A DNA stretch of 64,000 nucleotides from Antedon mediterranea. Taxonomy: Eukaryota > Echinodermata > Crinoidea > Comatulida > Antedonidae. Both the position numbers and the translations under genes were made by a program. The stretch is taken from the NCBI RefSeq assembly GCF_964355755.1, contig NC_092672.1, positions 25,292,501 to 25,356,500 on the forward strand. Direction: 5' to 3'. This document shows positions 27,701 through 41,100 of this stretch, one piece after another; positions within the stretch are counted from its first letter, which is position 1; each line of letters begins with the position of its first letter. The notes under the pieces were generated by a model. That model worked only from the letters and a program-made list of their open reading frames with translations, was not told the origin of the DNA and did not search any database.

Positions 27701-30700
27701 TACCGCTGTCGTAATCTCCTCAATAATGTTCTGCTTTTTATGCTGTTTTTCAATCTAATAAAAACAATTCGCTTTTAGTCACCTTGTCAATCATTGGGAG
27801 CTACATGACAATATTTTCTTTTGAAGCATTTTGTTACGTTTAAGAATCGTTTAATTTTCTAACGAAACTGTATGATCACGAGCGTCAAATGTTTCAGATG
27901 TGTTGTAGAAGATGACTGAATTATTATTGTCATGTCATGACAGTAGCTTACCACAAAATCAGTGGAAGTATTTTCACTTGCACTGCTGATGGAGGGCAAG
28001 TACTACCCAAAATTTTGATTTAGATCTTTGCTTATTATATTTTTCATCTCCATTTGAGATCTAGCCACTGATACCTACAGTCTTGTCATTTTTTAGTAAT
28101 TTGCTTTTAGGTTAATAAATAAATTAAAATAAATAAATCCTGCATAACGGAATAACAATCTTTTAAAAAACGTGCTTTAATATTTTGAAGAATTGTTTAA
28201 TGAAGCCAAACAACGTAATCTTTTTGAAGAAAGTGAGTCGAAAATATTCTACAAATATGTTTTTTAACGATTTGAAATATATATTATACACAAACGTAAT
28301 AAATAATTGCCGATTTTACTACATTCAAATTTAATGAGTTGGTACATTCGTGATATACGATAGTTATTCCACAATTTGTTGTCTCCTGATGATAAAAATA
28401 TGACAAAACAAATAGTGAAAATGATTTGTTACTTCATACCTCTTCTGTCCATGTTTCATTTAAACGTCGGTAACGAAGTTGAAACCATAGCGAGTTACAA
28501 TAATAGCAATCTTCTTGTAATTTCCAGAATACTATGACGTTTGATTCCCCCACTGAAACTCTATCAATTAATGGTGACAAAGGTACGGCTGAAAATACAA
28601 CAAAATGAAACGATTAGAACGTACGTACAGCCATGAGAGTTACTTCAGTGAATCTTTAATTTAGATAAGTAACGTCTGCCGTACATCAAAAGACATAACA
28701 ACAGAATCATTGAGACATTCTAAGGTTACCGAACATTATTTCTTTTAGGAGACACAAAAGCAAACCTACCTTTACTAGTGTTTATTCCTCATGCCAATCT
28801 TCAAACAATTTAGATATTATTTAAGATTAAAAATTATGATTTTCGTTATGTTATACTTCAAAAGCTCATTGAACGAAACCTTGTATCCCCGCCGGATAAA
28901 TCACATAAGTCACGTAAAAGGGATTAGACATTTGATCTTCTGTGGTGCTTGTATATTTTTTGAAATAATTCGATGGTAATGATCTATATTTTCCAAACCT
29001 GTGCTAAATATTGGCCTACAGACCTTCATTCTTAGAATCAAATGTGGATGTTGTATTTGCAGTACCAAACATATTTTCAACAACTACTCGTACTAGATGT
29101 GCTCTCATTGGATTACCATCACTTTCTGAAACTTTGCACGTGCTGTCGTTTAGCTTATTAGAACAGTCGATCCACACATTAGAACTGTTTCTAAGGGGAT
29201 TAAAACAATTCATAATTCAATATTAATTGTTAGTAATCAAAATTCTATAAACAGTAATCAGTAATCTGTAATCAATAATCCGTAAATCAATAATCTGTAA
29301 TCGGTAATCTGTAAACAGTAATCAATAATCTGTAATCGGTAATCTGTAATCATTAATCAGTAATAAATAATTGGTATTCATTAATTGGTAATCAGTAATT
29401 TGTAATCCGTAATTTCTAATCAATAATCTGTAACCAATAATCTGTAATCAGTAATACTCAATATTTAATCAATAATCTGTAATCATTTAACATAATAGTA
29501 TTATTTTGTTACTTTGTCCTTTTTCATAATATTTGATTATGCACCTGCAGCTGTTGAATTTAAATAAAAGAGCGATGAACAGACAGACAAATGGTTGTTG
29601 TCACATTACGAGACACCGTGACAAGAGAAGAGTAAGAATGACAGCCAAGAACCGGCAACATATTGAAGGGAAGACAAAAACGCAGATGGAGGGACGACAT
29701 TATTTTTAATAGGCCTACAGTAAAAAAACTTTTGCTAGGCCAGCACAGAACAGAAACGAATGGCAAAGGCTTGAGGAGGGCTACATCCGGCAGTGTTTTG
29801 ATGGAGCCGAGGTAAGGTCATGCATTCTGTATTAGTAATGAAACATTTCTTTAGGTATGATAAGACATTTATTATTTGTGAGAAAAGCAATGATTCTAAT
29901 TATTTGTGTTATTTATCAATAATACAAATCACTTACTGAAATTGAAATGTATAGACACTTATAACTCCGGTAAATTCCGTTCCCCATGTACATAAATAAT
30001 CAACAATATTTGTCGATCTGCAGTTTAATGTAGGAGACGATGGCACGACTAAAAGACACAACATATAATTAGGTATATAAACTATCTGTTGTGTGGATTC
30101 TTTTTACATGTAAGGAAGGAGTGGTTTTCTATAATAATAAATCTCATCTCAGTCTCCAGCCACATACAATAAAAGACGAAAACAAATGTTTTAAACATAT
30201 CATGTTTAATCTGGGACGGTGCGGCCATACACGCCAATTGCTACATGCACCGCCGCGACATATCTTTTTATTAACGGTAATTAAATAGATGCTAGGACTT
30301 CATAAACATTCAAGTTAAACATCGGTCTCGTTTATGATTACCCGTAAGTTGGCTTCATGGATCAATTATTGTTAACTTTGATGGGATCAAACCATGTTTT
30401 CAAAACTATGTATGCCATTGACTAACTTACTACCAACTGTTAATGACGATGTTGATTTATATGTCGTTACTCTTCCATTTTGTTTTTCTACAAGGTTAAG
30501 TAAAAAGCAATCGATCCAATGTTCATGACCTGTCATGTTTAGGTTTTTTAAGGTAAGAATGGCTTCTGTACTTGAGATTACGGCAGTATTTTTTCCTGAA
30601 TTAATAGGTACTTCGTCAACTTTCCATTCAATATCCGAGGCATTGTACCATGTTTTTGTTTGATCTAACGTACATGTGAAGTTGAGGGTGGAACCGGCCA

Positions 30701-31163
30701 ATGAATATGGATCAACGGGCGTCAGTTTAAGTGCTGCAATAAAATTAAAAAAAGTTAAGGTATGTAAACCATATAGTTGTGTCCGCACCCAACAATTACT
30801 GTACAACAAAGAAAATAATGGTAACATTGTAAAGAACAAAACAACGACAGTGAAATAGTTAATTCAAAAATGTATATTAAAGAAAAAAATTGAAAAAAGA
30901 AAGTCGTTAATTGTTTAACATTATAAAGAAGATTTATTAACGTATCATGCAAATATTTCTATTTTTAAACAGAGGTGTTGTACCTATAAGAAGTAAGTTC
31001 CATCGTTTCCTCAGAATTTAATTCTTAAGTTAAATAGTTAAAATAAACAAAATGATGGTGTCTACTTACATGATGTAACTTTGAAAGCGCAGACAGTGTT
31101 CAAAATAATCCAAATCCGGAACGTCCACAATGAAATGTTTAATGTGTAAGAGAGTTCTGCCAT
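24719..31163 (-). CDS. Class I cytokine receptor (Ig, cytokine-binding module, FNIII, TM, Box1)
   Basis: Ten exons join in frame to 707 residues: 31,163-31,070; 30,733-30,431; 30,048-29,937; 29,190-29,024; 28,588-28,440; 27,754-27,613; 27,218-26,904; 26,542-26,483; 26,111-25,981; 25,369-24,719. Domains in order are a signal peptide (1-30); an Ig domain with Cys52, Trp68 and Cys107; cytokine-binding D1 with Cys142, C-x-W at 152-154, Cys179 and Cys188; D2 ending in FSDWS (312-316), a WSxWS variant; a further FNIII-like region; a TM helix (about 451-475); a Box1-like WPEP (483-486); and a 216-residue tail with tyrosines in YMVV, YFRL, YTPM, YWKL and DYYS. It should signal through JAK and STAT. 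The layout resembles IL-6R/gp130 and Domeless receptors. The ligand is unknown. Most introns between domains are phase 1. Confidence 0.9.
25609..25951. mobile_element. MITE, family TTAAAGATGTATTG, intact copy in receptor intron 9
   Basis: The ends read TTAAAAATGTATTGTCCC and GGGACAATACATCTTTAA, inverted repeats with TTAA at both borders. It is 343 bases long. A larger composite copy is at 53,388, and a partial relative near 62,680 shares TCACTTCCATAGAA and the nearby AATCAGACTTTG word. Confidence 0.75.
29230..29490. repeat. AATCTGTAATC-type minisatellite
   Basis: About 18 degenerate units of 13-15 bases (TAATCTGTAATCAGTAATCAATAA and variants) lie in the intron just upstream of receptor exon 4. 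The tract begins within about 40 bases of the exon 4 acceptor. Confidence 0.8.
29580..29830 (+). pseudogene. LINE C-terminal fragment
   Basis: Plus-strand frames with shifts read GRQKRRWRDDI, then QHRTETNGK or, in another frame, NEWQRLEEGYIRQCFDGAE. This is the typical end of a LINE reverse transcriptase ORF, an Arg-rich stretch followed by a W-x-x-L-E-E-like segment. It lies in an intron of the cytokine receptor and is inactive. Confidence 0.6.
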
Positions 31164-34100
31164 CGTCTTTGGAACAATAAAAAGCTAGTTGTTAATGATA
31201 CTATACATAGTATTAACGTGATTGGTCGAAATAACATGATCGGAATAATCGTTCTAAATGATAATCGTACAGTATGACGTCATCGAAGTACACAAAATAA
31301 AATGAGAGGGTTAATTTAGTGTCAAAATCAAAACATTAACTCTAAGTGACTGGAAACATTCTTATTGAAAGGCAAATGTAACCTTTTTTATGTAATATAA
31401 CGGATATTGCCTTATTTTAAAGATATTTTATAACATTTGAGATCCTCCTTTAGGCCTAATAGTGAATATTTTTTCTCACCAGACTATAATTTCCATAAGC
31501 GCTACGCGATTCGAGGAAATAGGAATCCCTTAAGAAAAAATATGATTTCCTCGAAGGAGGATCTCATATGTTATAACACACCAAGCATGCAATATATGAA
31601 TAATGTCATAGCTATAGAAAGAGAAACTTCACAAGTAAAATATGTATATATATATATATATAGAATCATCGTATGCCTCTTTAAGGTTAATTAGGTGTTT
31701 TTAGTTGCCTATTCTTTGAACTTTCTAACCAATACTATGACAACCTAATGCGAGTGATCACATGACCTTCGTTTCGCTTACGTACTTGCGTTACGTCCAA
31801 GAGGAGAACTAAGCTTTATTTTCGCTGACGTATTTTAAAATGTATATCCTGTTCATAGGCCTAATGCAATCATGGTAATATGCGAGATTACTGTAACCCA
31901 ATGTAAACACACTTCTAATTAAGATGTACATTATTGTAAGTCGGCAGTACCATTAGGATAATTGTGTCATTTCGTTATCCGTGTACGTGAAAACCGTTAC
32001 CTTATTATAAATTTGAACAAAATATATAGCATTTTAACACCTCCGACTTTATGAGTAGTACCGTATCTAGACGTGCCCTGCGTCTTGTTAATCCAACACA
32101 ATCCACGATTTTTGTATGAAATGCCATGTGTCCCAAATATGTATTATAAAATACACCGACTATGAATTACCATTTCTGATAAATACCACATTTATAAAAC
32201 CACATTTAATTAATTTAATCAAATTGTTATACAGTATCCACATATATTTTGACCATTTACACCGAATGTTTGCACTTTGCTTATAACTAATTTATTTTTG
32301 TGACAGGAGTCAAATCTTGATTAGCGAAAGCTATTTTTTGGCTCCTTTTCACACACATACATATTGTATTGTATTGTACTATTTATGTATGATGATGTGA
32401 ATAAAGCTGGTATATAACTATTGCAGATCATGTACGGTGACATACATAACGAATAAAAATAGGCTTATAAACGTACATTCAATAACAGAGAAGTCTCTAT
32501 AGGTATTAACTCCAATAACGCTTTATATATTTCCGATAAATGTGAGCCGACTGTGTCATTAGCACATTGTTATCAAAAACATCTTTATTCGGAGAAACAA
32601 CATCAAGTTAAACTAACTCTACTTAATTGAATAGCAGTTAAAACATAAATTGCAAAAGAATGTTGACGAAGTGGTATTGACTTATGTCTATAAAATAAAA
32701 AACTAATTAGTCTTATAAATCATGAACGACTATATAATTATCATAACTTAGTTAATTGTTCAGGTTAATGTAGGGTATAGGACACATAGGCCTAACTATA
32801 TTTATATGGTCATACAACGCCTACTATTTATGCTCATTATAGAGATTTAATTACAACGCCTACTATACTGTGTTTCCATTATGTTTGCCTTACTAACCAA
32901 CACTTTATAATACACAGTCATACAGATAGGCCCTAAGTCGCAGTTTCAACGCGTCTTCCACTAATAACATGATCATACTTACTCTAAGAGATTTGGATAC
33001 TGCGCCGAATAGGCAATTATTAGTATCAATCCTCTTAAACTGTATATTAATATTATAGTAAAACATAAATAAAGTAACTCTGAATACTATGTAAAATCTA
33101 AGAGGAAATAAGACTCACCAGAGGTATTGAGAGCACGCACCGACTCTAGGAACAACGTACACCATTAACAATCAATTCACCCATCCATATCATGTTGTCA
33201 TTCTCTCGATTTAATATTCACTAATCTAAAAAGAACCAATATAATAAGTCACCGATTCCAGTGTGTGTACAATAACAATAGCAGCATACTAAACACAAAT
33301 AGAACACAATTACCTTTGTGTATGAATAACGTTTGATTTAGCACGCCGAGTTTCATTTCTGAGAAAAGCCGAATAGGATATTTAAAGGATTTCCATAATC
33401 TTTAAATATAGCCATGGATTAATGAATGATAACCATTAATTATTACATATTTAAAATAGATTATGATTATTCCATAACTTACATGATATTAGTAGTATTT
33501 AATCAACATAAGGGTAACTCAAAATACAGAAGAAAACTAACCGGAACACTTCTACAATAATTAAATATTGTAGGCATACGGTATTACGAGAAAATAGATG
33601 ACGGACTTAAAGGGGTACTCCCTCTTTTCCACACGACCTCACCCCAACTACCCTGTAATTTTAATCAATTATTCTCATTCTGTTGTAGGCCTACAATTTT
33701 CATTTTTTTATACTTCACACATGTTTATATAAACTTTGCGGTACTGAGGACGATCAAAGCATATTGATCGAAACGTCGAGAAACTCAACAGTTCTTTTCA
33801 GAACTAATATACGTTGTGTCCCGCAAACTTTATATCAACATTTTGCCATGCAAACCTTTAAACAGTATATTCACACATGTTATTAAATTCCCATGTTCTT
33901 CGTTAAAGGCCTATATTAATATTATTAAATGAAATGTCTTTTGAAAACCATAAAGCCCCTTTTGACTTAATTTGAGTACGGTATCCCTCAACAAATTCAA
34001 GATAAATTTGAACTAATGTTCACATCTGTAACCAGGTTTGTATAGGTTTTTCTGGAAAATCTCCCAATATTTCACAGGGGTCCGAGAAAACACACTGACG

Positions 34101-37100
34101 AGAGGCCTGTTTTTTTTTCGTTCCCGAGATTGTTACTGCGCGCGCATGTATTGCCCTGGTATCAAACTGACCAATCATAGTAATCAAAATAGCGAGCGAC
34201 TATGAATAATAATGTGATTATAAACATAGAGAAATTAGTTATTTCTCTATGATAACATAAAATGTTGTGAAGAATAGGTATACAGTTTTATTTACAGAGC
34301 ACCAACCTATTGGGGATTGAGCAATAGCTATCCTCCTCCCAATTCATACTTCCGACCATGGAGGTATAACATTTTTATACCTCCATCATGTTCCGACGAA
34401 AAGCATTTTTGGTAATGGAAGTCGAAAACAGTCCTCCCACAAAGTCATCGAACCTATCCTTTTCTAGACGTAGGTTTAGGCCTAAATTGATAAAAGGAGA
34501 AAAAAAATCTTACCAGATATGATAGGTCTATATTATCATCAATATAATGCAGGAATAAATAGGTATATGTATTTATAGATCAGATCATTATACTTGGTGC
34601 AATGAACTGGATAGAATCAGAAATAAAGGTATAGTAGGAAACGCGCAATACAATTGTATCATGGCCAATTCGACGTAACAGGATATAAAGGTATACAAAA
34701 TCAGCGTGGGGAATTCAGTATCTGAACACCGATATTGCGAAGGAAACGTGGGCGGTTAAAAGTGCTCTAAATATACCAGGCATTGCATAGAAACATTAAA
34801 AAAACACGTTATAACAAGTTATACATTCGCAACTTGGTGCGTTTTGCGCTATTTTTTAAAATTACGGGATAGTACCAGTTTACATTTCATTTTGTTTTTT
34901 AGATCCTTTTCATTTTCATCTATTATTTCTTTGAACATAATTATTTGTATAAATAAACTTTATTATGATCAAATAATTTTCAAACATTTAATTATGACTT
35001 CCCTCGCATTATATATATTATAGGGTAATGCGTTTAAGAGCTTCGGCTCATTGCATACCCGTTTTGTATCAAATAAGTTTATAGAAATATTCTTGTGAAA
35101 GAAATACTGTATTATTTTGTTGTTGATACAAATAAATGGTACGTATATAGTACCGCGAATGATGATATGTAATTGGCTGTTTTATACTATTATGTTATTT
35201 CTACATAATCCGTACATTGTTTTTTTTTGTATTTTAACCTATGTACATATTTTTATGACGAATAAACTTGAATTGGAGATATTTCTTATAAATTGTAAGA
35301 TGATCCAAGAGAAGGCTTAAGAGTAACGATTATTTTTTTAATAAGTCGAGACCCTTTTTTGTTACAAACTTGTGGTGTGGAGGAAAGATTCCCGAAAGTC
35401 CATCTAAGTAAGCTGGGAAAATGTACAGGACACTGACCAGCAACGGTTATCCAGAAAAGAACAACTCAGTGTATTCGAGTATATGAACTGGGACGGAAAA
35501 ACAGAAATAAATAATACGAACTGTTTAAGTGCTTAGAAGCATTGTGCAATAAGCGCTTTGTACGAACGAATATTATTATTAAGAGAGAAAATATATATAT
35601 AGAAAAGCAAAGCACTGAATTGTCATCATATCATTGCTTTCTTCTATTAACAATTAATGTTACATGAACTGAGACGTACCACCAGGTGCACAATAGAAAA
35701 TGTATGTTTATACAGAATGTGTATATAGATTTAAAAAAGTACAATGACTTCCGTGTTTAACAATGAGAAATTATGATGAAACTAATTAATAAATACTTGA
35801 ACCACGAAGGATAGACAAGTGATACAAACCACAATGATAAAACAACAAAATATTATTAATGATTTTGTTGTTGCTTTTATATATTTTTGTAAATGCAACA
35901 TTGTAGGCCTACTTATGTTTTAATGATGTTTATGCCATTTTCGGGTTTAACTTATCCCTTTTTAAAAATGTGTTTTAGTTCAGGTTTTTAGTTTGTAATT
36001 TACGGTACCATAATGTGTTACCATACCAAAGATGAAGTATTAAAACAAATAGATAAACACACGGGTTCTACATCATCAGGGTTCACAAGTCAACAATACA
36101 CATTTTTTTCAATAATAATATTAATGGGATATAAATACCATTTTTTTCAACATTGATATTTCATTGTATATTAACTGTAGCTAATTCAACGTCATGTGTA
36201 TTTTTGCCGTCCTGTCTGGCAATAATAAGTTGCTTGATTGATGGTGTAAATATGAATAACATGCAGTATTCATGTATATTCATTAGTCTTATTATTCATA
36301 ACATGTCAAATATAGTTGTAATCATCTCAAACCTACTTATTTAAATAAGGCCTTGTAACAATGGCATTGGAAAAAAATAAATACACCTTTAATATTCTCA
36401 GTATTCTATTCAATTATTCCGCTATTCTATTCTACATTACATGGCTTAACTTCATATTACGTCATAGTTGTTTGACGTACTATCTACTGTGTGTGACGTT
36501 GATTGATTAGTGTAACATGATGTACTCATAAATAAATTCATATTATTCATATTTATTTATTTGTGTCAATATGTTCAACGAATCCAAAATTCTTCCAAAT
36601 AAATGTTGTGCCCGCGTAATACACAGGCATCAAGAGATTTCTTGGTATTTATTTTCAATTTTATTTATACAGTATTTGTTGTTTCTCGGTTTTCAATTCA
36701 CGTTACCATAGTTTTTTCATCACTGCCGACCATAGTGTAAAACAACGGTTGATTGTGTATTTTTCGTAAATAAATATGTGTTATACTACATAGTACTATA
36801 TAGAAACAATCTGCAAAATGATCTATATTTAGCAGCACCATTGTTTTGGTAATTCTTGACAACACATTGTGAAATGTATTCAATTCAGGAAATTACAATC
36901 AGTTTTTAATCGCAAGTAGATTGTTTAGTTTCCTTGTCTATACCTGGACAACATAATAACTTACACGAAGGTAATCTACCAACAGGACACTGAGCTCACT
37001 TTTCTAAGATAGGAACTCGAAACAGTTCTTTGATCTTATGTCTGGCTGCGAGAAATACCACTATAAAATCAGTGAAATTGTAATTTGTAATGTAATCACT

Positions 37101-38115
37101 CTTCCCCGATACAATGCACATATTCTAATCGTGTCGTTGTAGCCACAGATCTACGGAGCTCATCATTACGGTTGCTAGATTGCTTAGCTTACACTTGGCA
37201 AACAATTCGCATGTTGGATCTGCGGATTGAGAGAGGGGAGGGGAGAGAAAAATGCATACATGACTTTTTACAAATTTTACAACTTACCACTCAGTTCTAT
37301 GTTTTAAAAAATTATGCATTTAAACTGATAAAGTACATTATTGGTTCGAATATTTGAGTGTTAGTCAATTATTGAGAAGAAAAGACGTTATTTTTATTTT
37401 AATAAGATTTTTTTGTGGAGAAAATGATTTACAAATTTGTACAAACCTAGTTTTCACAATTCAAGTTTGCACAAATGTGAGTTTTTTGCATAAATATGAC
37501 ATTTTGCACACAGTCTCATTTAGCTTAACAATGGGTTGTCTTGCCAAACCCTGACTTCAATTTTACTAGCCATTAATTAACACATCCATGACATCAGTTA
37601 CTGGGAGTTTTTAAATAGCCGTCATTAATGTTACTGGCCAGTGGAACTTTACTAAATCATAGAGTATGTAAAGTATGAAAGGATATGAGTGATATGATTC
37701 TATTTGTTGTAAAAACCAATAAGACATATTTTTCCTTTCGATAAGTCATAGTTTTTTGTGGTATTTACTGATATGACAAAATAAAAATAAGTATAACACT
37801 GTGTTATCTTTCATATTTGTCCATCTTCTTATTGAGTTGCTGTGGATGCCATTTTGAATTGTATTGGTTTCTGGTGATATTTTTGTATTTTCTGTATAAT
37901 GACGATCCCAAAATATGAAAATCATCACACAAACAGCACTGTGTTATTTTTCATCTTCTAGTTTAGTTGTTGATGTCATTTTGAATTATATTGCAGTCCG
38001 GTGTTAAGCCACTTTAGATGGATGTTTCTTGTTGAATATTTGTGCATAATTATGGTAATGGGTGTGGCTAAGTACAGCACTCAACACGTCTCATCCATTT
38101 AAATTAATGTTGACT
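31164..38115. other. Intergenic region between the cytokine receptor and DENR
   Basis: About 7 kb of AT-rich DNA without a supported gene on either strand. It contains a short foldback at 31,429, a (TA)n tract near 31,650 and a palindrome at about 34,359-34,388 (ATGGAGGTATAA and complement). At about 33,730-33,840 a short imperfect inverted repeat is built on AACTTTGCGG and CCGCAAACTT around an ACGATCAAAGCATATTGATCG hairpin. The promoter of the receptor gene should lie just above 31,163; no clear element is seen. Confidence 0.6.
31429..31575. mobile_element. Short foldback element
   Basis: The ends TATAACATTTGAGATCCTCC and GGAGGATCTCATATGTTATA form an inverted repeat of about 22 bases around a 100-base centre. 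It lies 270 bases upstream of the cytokine-receptor start codon and is non-coding. Confidence 0.65.
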
Positions 38116-41100
38116 TCACTTTTTCATTCCTAAATCTTCAATGAATTCCTCATTAATCTAAAAGAAAAGAAATGAATTCATAACATTGAATCTTAATGAA
38201 AAACATATATAATACCAACGACATAATAAATAAGACAAGTCTTGGATAAAGACTATAACTGTAGGTCTAGTGTACACAGTTTTCCTGTGTGCACTTTAAA
38301 GAACCAAGTTCATCCTTTGAGACAAGTAAATTAGTTCATAAAATAGCCCCTGTATCAGGGGGATTACCACCTATATCTAATAGGACAGGGATTAGTTTAC
38401 TATTGGTAATCCTTGGCCACATGTGCCTAAAAACATAATAAATAAATAAATATCTTTTGAACAAGGTATAAGGGTGTGCACAATATGCTGGGAATAACCT
38501 TTGATGGTACCTTCATTTTACAGAATTTTCCCTTGCAAAAGTTCATAAAGTCAAAGTGAATTAGAAAGAGCTATATTTCCTGTTTCTTTCTTAACTGGTG
38601 GTACAGGCATTGTCACTCACTGGTGATTTTTATAAGAATATGCAATAGTCAAAAATACTAATCATTTTAGGGAGGTAAAATGTGCAGAGGCTATGGAAAA
38701 TGTTTATATAGATAGGCTAGAGATGGGACTGGAAATTTAAAAATATAAATTTAAAATAATAAATTAAGACCACATAAATCACAAATATTTTTTCTTTTTT
38801 ATAAAATAAAATATATTTTTAATCACAATGGAATAAATAATTTCTTGTATACAAGGATCATAATCATATAGAATGCGTTTATTCGCTCAACAGGCTGCGT
38901 TGCATATCATACAACACACGTGTAGTAGTGCGTGACTGCATAGGGGCGTATCCAATAGTTAATTGCAGCCGCCATCTTGTTGGTTCATTCTCCATAAAGA
39001 ATCATTTTCTGTGATAACATTGGAGTCTGCCCTCTAGCCAATCTATATTACCTTGATCACATCAAGTTTCAATACCAGATTACTAAATCAGGCATGTAAC
39101 AAAAATTTAAACAGACTGATATATTAAACGTTGATTGTTTATCTGTCTGCGTGGGCTGTTTTGTGCATATAATCAACAGATCTACTGTAGCTCCACCCAA
39201 ACTTCACACTGTCTATGCATGCAGGGGAAATAGAAAAATTGTGAGCTGTCTGCAAGTGACCAGCTATAGTAAAAGGTAATTATAAAAGGGTTTTGATTTA
39301 GTGGCCTGTCTCATAACCTTAGCATTATTCATTCAAGATGAACAAATCACATTGAATTACTAGGCTACCTTGTATTTTTCTTCTAGAAGGTCTATGAGAT
39401 CATCTGTGACATCACCCTGTATAATGATCTCATCCTCACCAGTTACAGATGAGCCACAGGAAAACTTCTGTGAGAAACGCTTTGCCGCCGCAGGTAGTTC
39501 AATTCCTATAGAAAAATAATTCATTTCAGGTGTTTTAGTAATGGCACTATATATTTATTTATTTCCAGTCACATTTGACTGCAGGAAACCTGCCACTAAT
39601 AGAATGCATTGCTTATTATAACATTTCTTGTAATGTTATAAGATAGCAAATTCACCAAAACTGATATTTATGAAAATTAGTAAGTACTTTCCTTATAGAA
39701 AAAACTATATATATTGAAAGACTGATCAATTTTACATAGGAATATACTATTTTAATTAGAAAGAGTTATGTGGTTAGGGTTTTTGAATAATTGAAAATCA
39801 GTAAAATTCCTATCTCATAATTTTATGGAAAACTTCTGTAGCACCACTTTTTTAAAAAAGGGCTTCATTTCACGATGCTTATTTCTGCTTTTTGATTATT
39901 ATCAGTTAAATAGTTTAAAGGCCTTCATTTCACGATGCTCATTTCTGCTTTTTGATTATTATCAGTTAAATAGATTAAATAGTTTATATTAACAACAGAA
40001 ATGTATGCCCTAATATGGAGCCTTTAATTAAACATTTCTAGAAAATAATCTAACTTTATGTTTTTTCCATTGTATTATGCAAATCTTACCATGCGTGACA
40101 AGACCTTTTATAATTGTAACAGTTTTCTTTTTGTTTCTTTGTTGTCGGCGTATTGTAATAGTCTGTGGTTCTGCTTTCTTTTTGGTTTTTAAAACTCCTT
40201 TTCCTCCTTTAAAAAATAAATAAATACTTAGTGGAGTACCTCACATCCATGGAGCAGAAACGTGGTGTACCTCACATAAACGGAGCAGAAACTTTTGCAG
40301 TAATTTCTAGCTGTACCGTAAATAAATAGTGAGTTAGAATTTTGGCACTAGGCCAGGATTGAACCCTGGACCTTGGGATTTGAAGGCAAGCACGTTTCCA
40401 CCAACATACATTTAAACTCAGACTTACAAAGGACGGGAAAGGGTATTAAAAGTAGAAATGCATGCTGGGATATGATCATCCCTTCTATATTTGACTGACC
40501 TCGTTTTTGTTTTTTCTTCTTTTCACCGCCCTCTGCATCTCCATCATTCAGCGACATCATAGACTCAAACATGTCTGGGAAGTTCTCCTGCAACCAGTCT
40601 TTACACTTTTCATATTCAGGACCGTATTCACACAGTTCAGGTTGCATGGTACAATCTATAATCATTACAATCAAAAACGAAATAATTAATAAACAAAAAA
40701 AAAAGAAAAAGTCCATTTCAGCTTTAATATTATGACATCACAAATTGAACTTGTTTAACATTTAAACTTAAAAGTACTCTACAAAACTTTAGAAGTTATA
40801 ATTTTTTTTTAAACATCATACATTTTTATCTACATTTTCATTTTTTATTTCAATATAGCATTTATAGTAGGCCTAAAAAATCCCCACTTGTTAATCTATG
40901 TGCATATAATGGTATTAAGATAGGATTATAACACAACTGAACTGATTTTTATTTGATTGGAGGATTGTGGGTCACATGATGTTCAATAGACATGGGTGTT
41001 TCCATAAATAAAGGGGCCAAGGTGTGACATTAGGGTCAGAATTTCAAAGTGTGACATTCTAAGTCTAATAATCAATTCTAAATAGTATATTATGTACTTG

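Noticed and set aside
28791-28979. 62-codon plus-strand ORF in a receptor intron
   Set aside because: Chance ORF between well-supported minus-strand exons; no domain.
30755-30952. Minus-strand ORF upstream of the receptor Ig exon
   Set aside because: It lies in the intron, reads low-complexity Phe/Leu-rich sequence and has no splice signals; the acceptor at 30,734 fits the Ig exon.
33720-33840. Hammerhead-ribozyme-like CTGAGGA, short hairpin, GAAAC arrangement
   Set aside because: The core words are present, but I cannot form stem III and the cleavage-site UH with proper stem I pairing. The hairpin is better explained as part of an inverted-repeat element.
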